From Gammaproteobacteria bacterium (lineage in GTDB: Bacteria; Pseudomonadota; Gammaproteobacteria; UBA9214): a stretch of DNA of 9,015 nucleotides. The notes under the pieces are model-generated. The model did no database searches. It worked only from the letters and a program-made list of their open reading frames with translations, and was not told the origin of the DNA. Both the position numbers and the translations under genes were made by a program. The stretch lies in assembly GCA_029859555.1 (NCBI GenBank), contig JAOUCV010000071.1:1-9015 (forward strand), written 5' to 3'. Position 1 is the stretch's first letter. Each line of letters opens with the position of its first letter. Shown piece by piece: positions 1 to 6,134 of the stretch.

Positions 1-1518
1 CTCAAAGAAGCGCATGGCGTTCAGCGCGGCCGTTTTGACACTGTCATGTTTTGACAAAACGATAATCGCGGCGGAACCGATGAAGCAGCCGTATTCATTG
101 AGCGTGTCGAAATCCAGCGGAATGTCGCCCAGCGAGGCGGGCAGTATGCCGCCCGAGGCACCTCCCGGAAAATAGGCATGGAAGGTGTGGCCATCGAGCA
201 TGCCACCACAGTATTCATCGATCAATTCATGCATGGTGATACCGGCGGGCGCCAGGTGCACGCCGGGTTTTTTTACCCGGCCGCTGACCGAGAAGCTGCG
301 TAGTCCCTTGCGTTCGTGGCGGCCATTCGAGGTAAACCATTCGGGGCCCTGTTGCAGGATGTCGCGTATCCAGTAAAGGGTTTCCAGATTGTGTTCCAGC
401 GTTGGCCGGTTGAACAGGCCGACCTCGGCGACAAATGGCGGACGCAGGCGTGGCATGCCGCGTTTGCCTTCGATGGATTCGATCATCGCTGATTCCTCGC
501 CACAGATGTAGGCGCCAGCGCCGCGCCGCAGCTGAATGGGCGGGTGCCGCAGTGCTGCATTGTCTTGCAGCAGTGCCAGTTCGCGCTGCAGGATTTTCCG
601 GCAGTCTGCGTATTCATCACGCAGGTAGATATAGATTTCTGCTACGTCCACAACATGGGCTGCGATCAGCAGTCCTTCGAGAAAGCGGTGTGGGTCGCGT
701 TCCAGATAATGCCGGTCCTTGAAGGTTCCCGGTTCGCCTTCGTCGATATTGATTGCCATCAGCCGTGGTGCCGGCATGCCACTGACGATCTGCCACTTGC
801 GTCCGGCCGGGAATCCGGCCCCGCCGAGGCCGCGCAAGCCGGAATCATTGAGTTTGGTGATGATGTCTTTCGGGCTGATATCGCCGGCTAGCAGTGATTC
901 GAACAGCACATAGCCACCCTCGCTGCGATATTGTTCCAGGCCGGTACAAGGCGCCGCAACTGCAGCGGCCTTATCCTTGTCAATGCAAGCAATGACGCTG
1001 GAAGGGCTGGCGTGGTCGACAGGTGTTTTTCCGACCACGGCTACCGGTGCGCGATCACAACGACCTACGCAGGGTACGCGCTGAACGCGAATATTATCAC
1101 CGACTGAACTGCCGAGTTGCTGCACCAGTTCATTCGCACCGAACATTTCGCAGGTCACCGAATCACACACGCGTACCGTTAGCGCTGCGGGATCCGGATC
1201 GGTTTCCCTGATGATGTCGAAGTGATGGTAAAAACTGGCAACTTCATATACCTCGGTGTGTGCCAGGTTCATCTCGCGAGCCAGTGCAACCAGGTGCCTG
1301 GCGAACAGTCCGCCATAGCTGTCCTGCAACTTGTGCAGGTGTTCGATCAGCAGATCACGGCGGCGTGGTTCGTTACCCAGCAGCCTGCGTACCTGTTCCA
1401 GTGCCAGTGGCTCGACAGCGCGTCCACGCGGTTTGCTGCGCGTTCTTTTGCGTTTGTGTTTTGGGCGGCTGGCTGATTTGGCTTCCACTTCACTGTAACT
1501 CCTGTGCAGAAAAGCCAT
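1..1518 (-). CDS. Fused NuoE-NuoF type NADH dehydrogenase flavoprotein, probable formate dehydrogenase beta subunit (3' end outside window)
   Basis: The reading frame is open from the ATG at 1518-1516 to base 1, giving 506 residues with no stop. Residues about 50-165 form a NuoE-like thioredoxin-fold [2Fe-2S] domain, with ligands C118-x4-C123 and C150-x3-C154. Residues about 205-506 are NuoF-like: GLRGLGGAGFPAGRKW (228-242) and the INIDEGEPGTFKDR stretch (256-269) are the FMN/NADH site, and GAGAYICGEES (333-343) follows. The sequence stops at MRFFE, just before the usual NuoF [4Fe-4S] cysteine cluster, so that part is unseen. The product should pass electrons to NAD+ through FMN. NuoE-NuoF fusions occur as beta subunits of NAD-dependent formate dehydrogenases (such as Methylobacterium Fdh1B) and in HoxF hydrogenase diaphorases. 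The methanethiol context favours formate dehydrogenase, but the catalytic subunit is not visible. This is the only ATG in the frame after an upstream stop, and its Shine-Dalgarno is poor. Residues about 20-33 are strikingly basic. Confidence 0.85.
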   Translation of the reverse strand, partial: MAFLHRSYSEVEAKSASRPKHKRKRTRSKPRGRAVEPLALEQVRRLLGNEPRRRDLLIEHLHKLQDSYGGLFARHLVALAREMNLAHTEVYEVASFYHHFDIIRETDPDPAALTVRVCDSVTCEMFGANELVQQLGSSVGDNIRVQRVPCVGRCDRAPVAVVGKTPVDHASPSSVIACIDKDKAAAVAAPCTGLEQYRSEGGYVLFESLLAGDISPKDIITKLNDSGLRGLGGAGFPAGRKWQIVSGMPAPRLMAINIDEGEPGTFKDRHYLERDPHRFLEGLLIAAHVVDVAEIYIYLRDEYADCRKILQRELALLQDNAALRHPPIQLRRGAGAYICGEESAMIESIEGKRGMPRLRPPFVAEVGLFNRPTLEHNLETLYWIRDILQQGPEWFTSNGRHERKGLRSFSVSGRVKKPGVHLAPAGITMHELIDEYCGGMLDGHTFHAYFPGGASGGILPASLGDIPLDFDTLNEYGCFIGSAAIIVLSKHDSVKTAALNAMRFFE

Positions 1519-1627
1519 TACATCAGGAGTGTGGCTAAATGCGGTGGCATTTATGTCACTCTTTGAAAATGGCCAAAAGGTTGTTTTGCTATGCCTGATG
1601 CACAGTTTATGCCAGCAGCGGAATAGT

Positions 1628-1641
1628 CATGGTTTACCATG
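1628..1641. repeat. Inverted repeat CATGGT-TT-ACCATG
   Basis: This is a perfect 6+6 dyad with a 2-base centre, about 110 bases upstream of the NuoE-NuoF start codon. Its size and place would suit a regulator site for that gene, but no known regulator motif is recognised and chance cannot be excluded. Confidence 0.3.
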
Positions 1642-1713
1642 TAGTGATGCTTGACGGGGCTGCTGGTGTACTGCCGCGGGACAGGTTGTTGCAGAAACGG
1701 GACAGTATCGAGA

Positions 1714-1725
1714 GCAGGCGCCTGC
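1714..1725. repeat. 12-bp perfect palindrome GCAGGCGCCTGC
   Basis: This is a self-complementary 12-mer in the non-coding stretch between the NuoE-NuoF gene and the folP remnant. Part of it (GCGCCTGC) recurs at 1760-1767. No function can be assigned. Confidence 0.25.
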
Positions 1726-1908
1726 CTGTGCAGATTGCAGCTATGACTGTGTGACATCAGCGCCTGCTGGTGCTGCAGTCAATGCAAGAATGGAATGGAA
1801 CTTGCCCCGGCACGCTGTGGCAGTGCACCAGGGAAGATGTGCACAGGACCGGCGGACTGCCTGCTGCTGTCGAATTCTCGAGCAGACAAGACAACAGAGG
1901 TCTCTGGC

Positions 1909-2043
1909 ATGTCGAGTGAAGCACGACCCCGGATCATGGCTATTCTGAATGTAACGCCAGACAGTTTTTCCGACGGTGGCCGGTACCTTTCGCCGGCGCG
2001 TGCCGGTGAGCGAGCTGCCGATATCATTGTGCTGCTTCGGTAG
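1909..2043 (+). pseudogene. folP: N-terminal remnant of dihydropteroate synthase (folP)
   Basis: From the ATG at 1909 the frame reads MSSEARPRIMAILNVTPDSF and continues SDGGRYLSPARAGERAADII before a TAG stop at 2041, for 44 codons in all. The ILNVTPDSFSDGG block is the signature of the pterin-binding strand and loop of dihydropteroate synthase, which normally has about 270-280 residues and joins p-aminobenzoate to a pterin pyrophosphate in folate synthesis. Homology ends around the place where the family continues with the DIGGESTRPG motif. That motif does not appear in any frame downstream, and the stretch between SDGG and ADII seems shortened. An AGAGG sequence precedes the ATG, so the translation start looks preserved. 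A 44-residue fragment cannot form the TIM barrel, so this is most likely a decayed or recombined copy. The functional folP would be elsewhere in the genome. Confidence 0.75.
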
Positions 2044-2195
2044 CTCATGTACGCAAAAACAGCGCTCATCAGGGCGGGTTGCACAGGTACCGCCGTCAAT
2101 GTGAGACAGGGTGGCGACAGTGCTTCATTGTGCAGCCACCCGGGGGACATTGTGTTTCACATCCGGATTGCCGGTATAGCCCGCGCGATATTTGT

Positions 2196-2260
2196 GAAGC
2201 CCCGGAAAACGCTGTTCTCGCTATTAAATAATCGTTAACTGCATTTTTCAGCGGGGCTTC
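2196..2260. repeat. 9-bp inverted repeat flanking an AT-rich stretch upstream of sqr
   Basis: GAAGCCCCG (2196-2204) and its exact reverse complement CGGGGCTTC (2252-2260) flank the AT-rich sequence around 2221-2240, which includes CTATTAAATAATCG. The arrangement lies 110-175 bases before the sqr start. It could be a pair of regulator half-sites around a promoter or a long-range RNA stem. No canonical -35/-10 pair with 16-18 base spacing was found. Confidence 0.3.
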
Positions 2261-2354
2261 CGCTCCGGATGCCGGGTAGTGCCGCCATCAAGACAGATGG
2301 CACGGATGATGCAGCTACATTTAAAAGCGAATTTCATGATGCAACCATCAACGC

Positions 2355-2359
2355 AGGAG
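2355..2359 (+). promoter_or_regulatory. Ribosome binding site of sqr
   Basis: AGGAG lies 10 bases before the ATG at 2370. It supports this start for the sulfide:quinone oxidoreductase, where the Rossmann dinucleotide-binding motif begins within the first ten residues. Confidence 0.75.
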
Positions 2360-2369
2360 TGCCAAGCCA

Positions 2370-3641
2370 ATGGCCCATGTAGTAATTTTAGGAGCGAGCA
2401 CCGGAGGATTACCCGCCGCCTACGAAATGCGAGAGGCGCTGGGCAAAGAACACAAGGTGACAGTCATCTCCAATACCGACACTTTTCATTTCGTACCGTC
2501 GAACCCGTGGGTGGCGGTTGGCTGGCGTACTGAAAAAGATACCTCATTCAAGCTGGAGCCTCGCCTGAATGCAAAGAATATCGATTTTATTCCGACGGGT
2601 GCGAAGGAAATCAAACCAGCGGAAAACCAGGTGGAACTGATGGATGGACAGGTGGTTGATTATGATTACCTGATCATTGCAACGGGGCCCAAGCTGGCAT
2701 TTGACGAGGTAGAGGGGCTGGGGCCCGAGGCTCATACCAATTCCATCTGCACGCTTGATCATGCCCGTGATGCACATTCAAACTGGGAAACCTTTGTAGC
2801 AAACCCCGGGCCGATTGTAGTGGGTGCTGCGCAGATGGCGTCCTGTTTCGGACCGGCCTACGAGTTTGCCTTTATTCTTGACACCGACCTGCGCAAGCGC
2901 AAGATCCGTGACAAGGTACCGATGACCTTCGTTACCTCCGAGCCCTATATTGGCCATCTGGGTCTTGGTGGTGTTGGTGACTCCAGGGGCCTGCTGGAAC
3001 ATGAACTGCGCCAGCACCATATTAACTGGATCACTAATGCAAAAATTATCCGGGTAGAGAAAGACAAGGTCATTGTCGCCGAGCATGACACGGCGGGTGA
3101 AGTGATCAAGGAGCACGAGCTGCCATCAAGTTATTCCATGTTTATACCGGCTTTCAAGGGCGTGGATGCCGTGGAAGCAGCGGGTGAAGACCTGGTGAAC
3201 CCGCGCGGTTTCGTCAAGGTCAACGAATTCCAGCAGAACCCGAAATTCAACAATATTTTCTCGGTCGGTGTATGTATCGCCATCCCCCCGGTGGAAGTAA
3301 CCCCGGTACCCACCGGGACGCCTAAAACCGGGTACATGATCGAATCCATGGTCACTGCGAGTGTGCAAAATATCAGTAGCATGATCGACGGCGGTTCAGC
3401 AGACCAGAAGCCTACCTGGAATGCAATTTGCCTGGCAGATATGGGCGACACCGGTGCTGCCTTTGTGGCGATACCGCAGATACCACCGCGCAACGTGGCA
3501 TGGATGAAAAAAGGCAAGTGGGTGCATGTTGCCAAGGTGGCTTTTGAAAAATACTTTTTGCGCAAGATGAAACGCGGCTCCACCGAACCGCTCTACGAGA
3601 AGTACATTCTCAAGGCGCTGGGTATCAAAAAGCTCTCCTGA
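2370..3641 (+). CDS. sqr: Sulfide:quinone oxidoreductase
   Basis: This 423-residue FAD enzyme of the disulfide oxidoreductase superfamily oxidises sulfide to polysulfide or sulfur and reduces membrane quinone. The N-terminus HVVILGASTGGLPAAYEM (3-20) is the FAD-binding Rossmann motif. LIIATGPKLAFD (101-112) is the second nucleotide-fold segment, and TPVPTGTPKTGYMIE (311-325) is the family block near the flavin. The three redox-active cysteines of the Acidithiobacillus ferrooxidans enzyme are all present: C127 in NSICTLDHA, C159 in ASCFGPAYE and C354 in TWNAICLADMGD. There is no signal peptide. The C-terminal stretch about 382-421, with KWVHVAKVAFEKYF and a basic tail, fits the amphipathic helices that anchor the protein to the membrane. 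Length and motifs are those of a complete enzyme. The next gene is convergent, so sqr appears to be transcribed alone. Beside a methanethiol oxidase its likely job includes removing the H2S formed by that enzyme; this link is inference. Confidence 0.95.
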   Translation: MAHVVILGASTGGLPAAYEMREALGKEHKVTVISNTDTFHFVPSNPWVAVGWRTEKDTSFKLEPRLNAKNIDFIPTGAKEIKPAENQVELMDGQVVDYDYLIIATGPKLAFDEVEGLGPEAHTNSICTLDHARDAHSNWETFVANPGPIVVGAAQMASCFGPAYEFAFILDTDLRKRKIRDKVPMTFVTSEPYIGHLGLGGVGDSRGLLEHELRQHHINWITNAKIIRVEKDKVIVAEHDTAGEVIKEHELPSSYSMFIPAFKGVDAVEAAGEDLVNPRGFVKVNEFQQNPKFNNIFSVGVCIAIPPVEVTPVPTGTPKTGYMIESMVTASVQNISSMIDGGSADQKPTWNAICLADMGDTGAAFVAIPQIPPRNVAWMKKGKWVHVAKVAFEKYFLRKMKRGSTEPLYEKYILKALGIKKLS

Positions 3642-3692
3642 GCGCTGTACCGGCGCACGTCGTAGCGGACTTCATTCCCGGGAAAGGCGGTG
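3642..3692. other. Short convergent intergenic gap
   Basis: Only 51 bases separate the stop of sqr (plus) and the stop of the SCO gene (minus). The one small symmetry, GCGC-N7-GCGC just after the sqr stop, is not followed by a T-run. I therefore see no convincing intrinsic terminator. Confidence 0.5.
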
Positions 3693-4262
3693 TTATTCAG
3701 GGGGAAGCAGTCGCTTTACGCTGTCGACGATAATGTCGGCAGGGGTGCCATAGGGAATAATATTCGTCAGCTCTCCCTGGTCGTTTATGACATACAGGCT
3801 GGAACTGTGATCGACGACGTAGCTGGGTGAGTCGGTATCGCCGCTGTAACCGAATGAGGTGCGGTAGTGCTGGCTGATATTTTTCAGCATTGATAGCTCG
3901 CCGCTAAGCCCGATTATGGATGGATGGAAGTAACCCAGATAGTTTTTCATGACAGCCGGGGTATCGCGTTTCGGGTCCACGGAAACAAACAACGGCTGTA
4001 CACTGTCGGCCTGTTCTCCAAGCGCTCCCAGTACCTGCTGCACAGTCAGCAGGCTGGTAGGACACACATCAGGACAGGAAGTGTAGCCAAACACCAGTAA
4101 TACAACCTTGCCGCGCGCATTCTGTAGCGACCAGGCTTCGCCCAGATGGTCGGTCAGGGTGAAATCTCCGCCTGGTTCAGAGCTTATCGCCATGGCAGAT
4201 TGATACAGCAGGGAACCCACTATGAGTGACAGTAACAGGTGCTGGTAGCGGCTTGACTTCAT
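3693..4262 (-). CDS. SCO1/SenC family copper chaperone, stand-alone
   Basis: The product is a 189-residue exported thioredoxin-fold protein. The start at 4262 is chosen over the upstream in-frame ATG at 4331 because GGAG (complement of 4269-4272) lies 6 bases before it. It also gives a proper signal peptide: MKSSRYQH, then a hydrophobic run about 9-19, with likely cleavage after SAMA. The mature protein has the SCO copper site: C63-PDV-C67 (the canonical CxxxC) and H152 in VVDHSSSLYVI. The block VSVDPKRDTP (93-102) is typical of the family. SCO proteins deliver copper to CuA of cytochrome oxidase or act as thiol-disulfide reductants. In Hyphomicrobium a SCO1/SenC gene accompanies the copper enzyme methanethiol oxidase. 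Here it is divergent from the mtoX-like gene and shares its 398-base upstream region, so copper supply to that enzyme is the favoured role. Service to a cytochrome oxidase remains possible. Confidence 0.9.
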   Translation of the reverse strand: MKSSRYQHLLLSLIVGSLLYQSAMAISSEPGGDFTLTDHLGEAWSLQNARGKVVLLVFGYTSCPDVCPTSLLTVQQVLGALGEQADSVQPLFVSVDPKRDTPAVMKNYLGYFHPSIIGLSGELSMLKNISQHYRTSFGYSGDTDSPSYVVDHSSSLYVINDQGELTNIIPYGTPADIIVDSVKRLLPPE

Positions 4263-4466
4263 CAGGTTCTCCGGGCCGGGTGTCATGTGCGACCGCTTGT
4301 GCGGGTCATTGCTTGTGAGTATTCGCAGCAATATCCGTTCCAGATACGTAATCGGATGCCGGCTCCCCGACCAGGCCGGACTTGTACTAAAGGCTGTTTC
4401 GCAGAATGCGCATCCCGCAGCGAACTGTCACTGTATTGGAACAACTAATCAACACAATATTTGCGG

Positions 4467-4572
4467 GAAAAGCCGGATTTTATCAGGCTGGGGCGGGATT
4501 TCAGGAGATGGCATGTGGCTTGCAACAAAATACTGGACAGTACTGAGACTTGCCCGGGCAATCCGGCTTTTC
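4467..4572. repeat. 13-bp inverted repeat bracketing the candidate promoter
   Basis: GAAAAGCCGGATT (4467-4479) is repeated as its exact reverse complement, AATCCGGCTTTTC, at 4560-4572. The pair surrounds the sigma-54-like element at 4509-4524. The core AAAGCCGG appears a third time at 4579-4586. The arrangement looks like multiple binding sites for one regulator. No regulator gene is present in the window. Confidence 0.55.
4509..4524 (+). promoter_or_regulatory. Candidate sigma-54 (-24/-12) promoter for mtoX
   Basis: TGGCATGTGGCTTGCA matches the sigma-54 consensus TGGCACG-N4-TTGCW at every specified position except one (T for C at the sixth base). The essential GG (4510-4511) and GC (4522-4523) have correct spacing. 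Transcription would begin about base 4535, leaving a leader of about 125 bases before the ATG at 4661. A sigma-54 promoter needs an enhancer-binding activator, which is not encoded in the window. The match is good but is based on sequence alone. Confidence 0.5.
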
Positions 4573-4586
4573 ATCAAGAAAGCCGG
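4563..4586 (+). other. Hairpin in the mtoX leader
   Basis: CCGGCTTT (4563-4570), an 8-base loop and AAAGCCGG (4579-4586) form a perfect 8-bp stem. It is not followed by a T-run, so it is unlikely to be a terminator. It may be a DNA-binding dyad, sharing its left arm with the longer inverted repeat, or an mRNA leader structure. Confidence 0.45.
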
Positions 4587-4648
4587 GTGGCGGATTAACT
4601 GTCCGGGCAGGGGTATTCAGCACGGGACAAGATGATCATGAACCGACC

Positions 4649-4654
4649 GAGGAG
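4649..4654 (+). promoter_or_regulatory. Strong ribosome binding site of mtoX
   Basis: GAGGAG sits 6 bases before the ATG at 4661. It is the best Shine-Dalgarno in the window, as expected for an abundant periplasmic enzyme, and it fixes the start directly before a signal peptide. Confidence 0.8.
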
Positions 4655-4660
4655 TAAATT

Positions 4661-6037
4661 ATGAAGAGTAAGACCTTTAAACAACGAATCATGGCTGTCG
4701 CCATGGTCGCCGCAGGCGTGTTTGCTGGCGGGGCGCTGCTAAATACTCAGGCTGTGGCTGATGAGACCTGTCAATCGCCTTACATGGCCAAGATCATTGG
4801 ACAGGAAGATTATGTCTACGTGTGGACTCTGGGTATAGAAGGGCTGGGTGATGGTCAGGACAAACTCGTGACTGTCTCAACCAACCCCAAGTCCGAGCAC
4901 TATGGCAAGGTAGTGGCCAGCCTGTCGGTAGGCGGGCGTAACGAAGCGCATCACTCCGGTTTTACTGATGATCGCCGTTACCTGTGGGCGGGTGGTCTGG
5001 ATACCAACAAGATTTTTATCTTTGATGTGCACAGCAAGCCGGGAAAACCAACCCTGCACAAGGTCATCACTGACTTTACAGCAAAGAGTGGCGGTGTCGT
5101 GGGTCCACACACCACCTACGCCTTGCCTGGTCGCATGATCATCACCGGCCTGTCCAACAACAAGGACCACGGCGGTCGAACGGCAATGGTTGAGTACACC
5201 AACGAGGGTGAATTCATCTCTACCTACTGGATGCCGACCGATGACAACTTGCGTGGTGCCGTCAAGACCGGTAAATACGCTGACGGTTACGGTTATGATG
5301 TGCGTGTGTTGCCGCGCCTTAATGCCATGTTCACCTCGTCCTTCACCGGCTGGTCCAATTACATGATGGACTTCGGCAAGATGCTGGGTGACCCGGAAGC
5401 CATGAAGCGTTTTGGTAACACCGCTACAGTATGGGATCTCCACACACGCAAGCCCAAGAAAGTTTTCGACGTTCCGGGTGCGCCGCTGGAAATTCGCTGT
5501 GCCTGGCAGCCGACAAATAACTACTGCTTTACCACCACGGCCCTGACCTCCAAGATCTGGCTGATCTATGAAGACAAAGACGGTGAATGGCAGGTTTCTG
5601 ATGTAGCCGATATCGGCGATGCCTCCAAGGTGCCGCTGCCGGTCGATATTTCGATCAGTAACGATGACAGTCGCCTCTGGGTGAACACCTTTATGGACGG
5701 CAAGACCCGTTTGTTCGACATCACTGACCCGCACAAGCCGGTGCAGGTTTTCGAGGAACAGATCGGTACGCAGGTCAACATGGTGTCATCGAGCTGGGAC
5801 AGCACGCGCCTCTACTATACAACTTCACTGCTGGGTAACTGGGACAAGAAGGGTGAAGAAAACGAGCAGTTCCTGAAGCTGTATCACTATGAAGGCGGCA
5901 AGCTGGTGAAGAAGTTTGAAGTCGACTTCATTGAGGAGAAGCTGGGCCGTGCTCACCAGATGCGTTTCGGTGCCTACTCGCTGTATGCAAGCAAGCCCGC
6001 AAAGGATGCAGATATCCAGCTTTCGGAGCTGCGTTAA
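4661..6037 (+). CDS. mtoX: SBP56-family copper-dependent methanethiol oxidase, periplasmic
   Basis: The product has 458 residues. Residues 1-33 are a signal peptide: basic MKSKTFKQR, a hydrophobic core, then AVA before DETC. The mature part is a selenium-binding-protein-56 type beta-propeller. It shows the family blocks DETCQSPYMAKI (34-45), GGRNEAHHSGFTDDRRYLWAGG (91-112), VVGPHTTYALPG (146-157), LRGAVKTGKYADGYGYD (197-213) and AHQMRFG (431-437). H97, H98, H150 and H432 are conserved-looking candidate copper ligands. The eukaryotic name 'selenium binding' is misleading: there is no in-frame TGA. Bacterial secreted members such as Hyphomicrobium MtoX oxidise methanethiol with O2 and water to formaldehyde, H2S and H2O2. 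Length fits, and so do the neighbours: a divergent SCO1/SenC gene, and downstream SCO-MauG and MauG genes, the same partners as in known mtoX clusters. A sigma-54-like promoter precedes it. Substrate assignment rests on homology and context. Confidence 0.9.
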   Translation: MKSKTFKQRIMAVAMVAAGVFAGGALLNTQAVADETCQSPYMAKIIGQEDYVYVWTLGIEGLGDGQDKLVTVSTNPKSEHYGKVVASLSVGGRNEAHHSGFTDDRRYLWAGGLDTNKIFIFDVHSKPGKPTLHKVITDFTAKSGGVVGPHTTYALPGRMIITGLSNNKDHGGRTAMVEYTNEGEFISTYWMPTDDNLRGAVKTGKYADGYGYDVRVLPRLNAMFTSSFTGWSNYMMDFGKMLGDPEAMKRFGNTATVWDLHTRKPKKVFDVPGAPLEIRCAWQPTNNYCFTTTALTSKIWLIYEDKDGEWQVSDVADIGDASKVPLPVDISISNDDSRLWVNTFMDGKTRLFDITDPHKPVQVFEEQIGTQVNMVSSSWDSTRLYYTTSLLGNWDKKGEENEQFLKLYHYEGGKLVKKFEVDFIEEKLGRAHQMRFGAYSLYASKPAKDADIQLSELR

Positions 6038-6134
6038 GTACGCAGCTTGCGAAGCGGAGGTTTCTGCCTCTTTTCGGTAACTACATCTGGTCGCCTCTAG
6101 GGGCGGCCAGTTTACATTCAGGACTTGATAATTA
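6038..6134. other. mtoX to SCO-MauG spacer with a hairpin
   Basis: This 97-base spacer contains CTGGTCGCC (6087-6095), a 6-base loop and GGCGGCCAG (6102-6110). Together they make a 9-bp stem with one G-T wobble, followed only by TTTA. A weaker GAGG/CCTC stem followed by TTTT lies near 6057-6075. These may partially terminate or stabilise the upstream transcript, letting mtoX be expressed more strongly than the maturation genes. AGGA at 6120-6123 serves as the ribosome binding site for the ATG at 6135. Confidence 0.5.

Larger units (their letters stand above)
1519..2369. other. Long intergenic region without an intact gene
   Basis: These 851 bases separate the divergent NuoEF-type gene and sqr. 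The only recognisable coding material is the folP fragment at 1909-2043. Other open frames here give low-complexity translations with no family motif that I recognise. The region should hold both divergent promoters, but I cannot place a convincing -35/-10 pair. Small symmetrical sequences are present: CATGGT-TT-ACCATG at 1628-1641, the palindrome GCAGGCGCCTGC at 1714-1725, TGTG-TTT-CACA at 2151-2161, and a 9-bp inverted repeat at 2196-2204 and 2252-2260. I see no tRNA, CRISPR or insertion sequence. Confidence 0.6.
4263..4660. other. Divergent regulatory region between the SCO gene and mtoX
   Basis: These 398 bases contain no recognisable gene. A 116-codon open frame crosses most of the region but has no family motif. 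What the region holds is regulatory in look: a sigma-54-like promoter at 4509-4524 reading toward mtoX, a 13-bp inverted repeat bracketing it (4467-4479 and 4560-4572), a hairpin at 4563-4586, a TGCCCGGGCA palindrome at 4551-4560, and a strong ribosome binding site at 4649-4654. No clear promoter for the minus-strand SCO gene was found. Confidence 0.6.

Noticed and set aside
435..1476. Several 60-115 codon plus-strand open frames in the left part
   Set aside because: All are antisense to the continuous NuoE-NuoF reading frame, which carries the expected cysteine and FMN/NADH motifs.
1779..2150. 123-codon minus-strand open frame across the folP remnant
   Set aside because: No recognisable domain, and it lies antisense to the clear dihydropteroate synthase signature, so it was treated as a chance frame.
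2151..2161. TGTG-TTT-CACA dyad as a possible Crp/Fnr-type site
   Set aside because: The centre is too short for the Crp consensus and the half-sites do not match Fnr. It was kept only as a note in the intergenic description.
2192..2229. Possible sigma-70 promoter (TTGTGA ... TATTAA) ahead of sqr
   Set aside because: The two hexamers are about 24 bases apart, well beyond the usual 16-18, so it was not called.
3642..3692. Possible bidirectional terminator between sqr and the SCO gene
   Set aside because: Only a GCGC/GCGC stem with no T-run is visible, which is not enough to call a terminator.
4285..4635. 116-codon open frame on the plus strand upstream of mtoX
   Set aside because: Its translation shows no family motif or signal peptide. 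It overlaps the sigma-54-like element and inverted repeats, and the region is better explained as regulatory DNA.
4877..5734. 285-codon open frame on the minus strand inside mtoX
   Set aside because: It is antisense to a well-supported SBP56 gene and its translation resembles nothing recognisable. It is a by-product of GC-rich codon use.
4661..6037. Possible selenoprotein, suggested by the family name 'selenium-binding protein'
   Set aside because: The frame has no internal TGA and the bacterial secreted members are copper enzymes. The name comes from eukaryotic history.
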